From Alphaproteobacteria bacterium (GTDB taxonomy: Bacteria > Pseudomonadota > Alphaproteobacteria > Rs-D84), in assembly GCA_024402735.1 (NCBI GenBank), contig JAKSTE010000020.1, forward strand, positions 1 through 8,877: 8,877 bases of DNA, written 5' to 3'. The notes below the pieces were generated by a model, which saw nothing but the letters and a program-made list of their open reading frames with translations, made no database searches and was not told where the DNA came from. This document shows, piece by piece, positions 7,728-8,877 of this stretch; position 1 is the stretch's first letter; each line of letters opens with the position of its first letter. The translations under genes and the position numbers were made by a program.

Positions 7728-8276
7728 ATGAATTTTCGTATAAATAATATATTTTTTAGTGCTTTGTTTTTTGTTTTGTTTGCTTCTGTTGCTGAGGCTG
7801 TGTGCCCTGTGTGTACAATAGCTATAGGTGCAGGCTTAGAAGGAGCACGTATGTTAGGTGTTGAAGATGTTGTTTCTGGAGTTTGGGCCGGCGGTTTAAC
7901 AGTGTCACTTATTGGTTGGACTATAAATTATTTAAAAGGCAAAGGTATAAATAATAAATTATGGTATGTTTTGACTAGTTTTCTTTATTTGTTGTTGTTA
8001 TCAGGTGTATATTTTGTTCCTAGTACAAAACCAATAGTTGTTTTTGGTGATAAATGTATGTGGGGAATAGACCAATTTTTATTGGGTAGTGTTGTTGGTG
8101 GAATGGTGTTTGTTATAATGGAATTATGGTATTTGAGTATAAAGAAAAGAAATGGTGGTCATGCCCTATTTCCGTTTCAAAAAGTTGTTATGCCTTTTGG
8201 TGGTTTACTGTTAGTGACAGGTATATTTTGGGCAATAATAAAATGGTTGCCACAAATAGGCATAGTTTTGTGTTAA
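7728..8276 (+). CDS. exported CPVC-motif four-helix membrane protein, function unknown
   Basis: This is a 182-residue inner-membrane protein of unknown function. Residues 1-24 form a signal peptide (MNFRIN, then a hydrophobic core ending SVAEA) with likely cleavage before VCPVC. That puts the C26-P-V-C29 motif at or near the mature N-terminus. Four membrane segments follow, at about 52-69, 78-97, 115-136 and 155-173. The loops after the first and third are basic (KGKGINNK, KKRNGGH), so by the positive-inside rule they are cytoplasmic. CPVC, C110 and the terminal C182 would then all face the periplasm. I chose the ATG at 7728 over 7674 because of the strong ribosome binding site and because the longer form would put 18 extra residues before the signal peptide. 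From memory, the CPVCTIAIGAG and VWAGGLTVSLIGWTINYL segments resemble an uncharacterised family common in Candidate Phyla Radiation bacteria. A redox or metal role is possible but unproven. Confidence 0.85.
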   Translation: MNFRINNIFFSALFFVLFASVAEAVCPVCTIAIGAGLEGARMLGVEDVVSGVWAGGLTVSLIGWTINYLKGKGINNKLWYVLTSFLYLLLLSGVYFVPSTKPIVVFGDKCMWGIDQFLLGSVVGGMVFVIMELWYLSIKKRNGGHALFPFQKVVMPFGGLLLVTGIFWAIIKWLPQIGIVLC

Positions 8277-8294
8277 TTAAAAAGGATTGTAGAT

Positions 8295-8877
8295 ATGGTA
8301 AAAAAGCAAGAAAAAAAATTAACTTTAGAAGAAATGATAGAGAAAGTGGATGCCGCTAAAAAGGCAAATCCTTTAGATTTATCTTCAGATCAAGATTTAT
8401 CTATAGCATTAATGAATTTGGTTTCTTTAGAAGAACATTTTTTCTTCAGTGGTGCTAAAACACAAAAAACAGCTTTTTATGATTTAATAAATACCGTGAG
8501 AAACATGCGTAAAGAGTTAATGGAACGCATAGTAAAAAAATCTGGTCCCGAGTCCGGCGAAGTATGGTGTATATCAAAACATTTATTAGCTGCCTCAATG
8601 AGATTATTAGAAGTAGGAACTAAAGCCTTAGGTGCAGGTAATAAAAAAGACGCTTATAATATGTTTAATAAGGCTTATGATTTGTATTCTTTGTTTTGGG
8701 GATTGAATATGAATCTTATAGATATGTCAGGTGTTAGGGAAAATATACCATCTTACTATGATGATTTAACTAAAGAATGTGGTACTACAAAAAAAACAGA
8801 AACTGCACCTGTTTCACAAAAAGCTTCTACAATAAAAAGATTAGGTCAATGGGTTAAAGAAAAAGTGAATTGTTGTA
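8295..8877 (+). CDS. uncharacterised soluble protein paired with the CPVC protein, 3' end cut
   Basis: The frame is open from the ATG at 8295 to the window edge: 194 complete codons with no stop. AAAGGA (8281-8286) is an acceptable ribosome binding site eight bases before the start, and the gap from the CPVC gene is 18 bases. The protein looks cytoplasmic and mainly helical, with no signal peptide or membrane segment. A charged N-terminus (MVKKQEKKLTLEEMIEKVDA) precedes NPLDLSSDQDLSIALMNL (25-42), EEHFFFSGAKT (46-56), EVWCISKHLLAASMRLLEVG (89-108) and NKAYDLYSLFWGLN (125-138). A Lys/Thr-rich linker leads to RLGQWVKEKVNCC (182-194). From memory these segments resemble an uncharacterised family in Candidate Phyla Radiation genomes that ends shortly after a Cys-Cys pair, so only a few codons may be missing. 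The function is unknown, but the close pairing suggests it works with the CPVC protein. Confidence 0.85.
   Translation, partial: MVKKQEKKLTLEEMIEKVDAAKKANPLDLSSDQDLSIALMNLVSLEEHFFFSGAKTQKTAFYDLINTVRNMRKELMERIVKKSGPESGEVWCISKHLLAASMRLLEVGTKALGAGNKKDAYNMFNKAYDLYSLFWGLNMNLIDMSGVRENIPSYYDDLTKECGTTKKTETAPVSQKASTIKRLGQWVKEKVNCC

Noticed and set aside
8126..8359. 77-aa plus-strand frame spanning the end of the CPVC gene and the start of the next
   Set aside because: It overlaps two better-supported genes in another frame. Its composition is unnatural (runs of Lys, Trp and Arg), and it has no ribosome binding site.
1..8877. CRISPR array, insertion sequence, tRNA or prophage remains
   Set aside because: I saw no regularly spaced direct repeats, transposase motifs, terminal inverted repeats or tRNA cloverleaf sequences.

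Overview
This AT-rich window (roughly two-thirds A+T by eye) carries ordinary bacterial housekeeping genes, followed by two genes of a different character. The SecA, DnaE and RsmH sequences and the RNase P RNA read as alphaproteobacterial. Examples are the degenerate polymerase PHP domain with a TDTN motif where active enzymes have TDH, and SecA ending in a C-terminal zinc motif. The base composition suggests a reduced-genome or host-associated member, but no rRNA is present to settle the taxonomy.

Layout. Positions 1-309 on the minus strand hold the RNase P RNA gene (rnpB), whose last bases lie beyond the left edge. Its promoter lies just upstream at 316-343. Next comes a small minus-strand gene of unknown function (356-565). 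An AT-rich intergenic region of about 180 bases follows, with a likely secA promoter and a perfect inverted repeat. On the plus strand, secA (746-3376), dnaE (3403-6828) and rsmH (6832-7677) are tightly packed, with gaps of 26 and 3 bases. Two further plus-strand genes follow: a four-helix membrane protein with an exported N-terminal CPVC motif (7728-8276), and a soluble protein (8295 to beyond the right edge).

How they work together. The five plus-strand genes look like one transcription unit driven from upstream of secA, since no convincing terminator or second promoter is visible between them. SecA powers protein export, DnaE is the replicative polymerase, and RsmH methylates 16S rRNA in the ribosomal decoding site. 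rsmH normally heads the division and cell-wall (dcw) cluster with mraZ upstream and ftsL/ftsI downstream. Here dnaE replaces mraZ, and the CPVC pair takes the place of ftsL/ftsI.

The most interesting part is the last two genes. As I recall them, both resemble uncharacterised proteins common in Candidate Phyla Radiation (Patescibacteria) genomes. In the membrane protein all four cysteines are predicted on the outer face of the inner membrane, which invites a redox hypothesis. That is inference and has not been tested here by a homology search.
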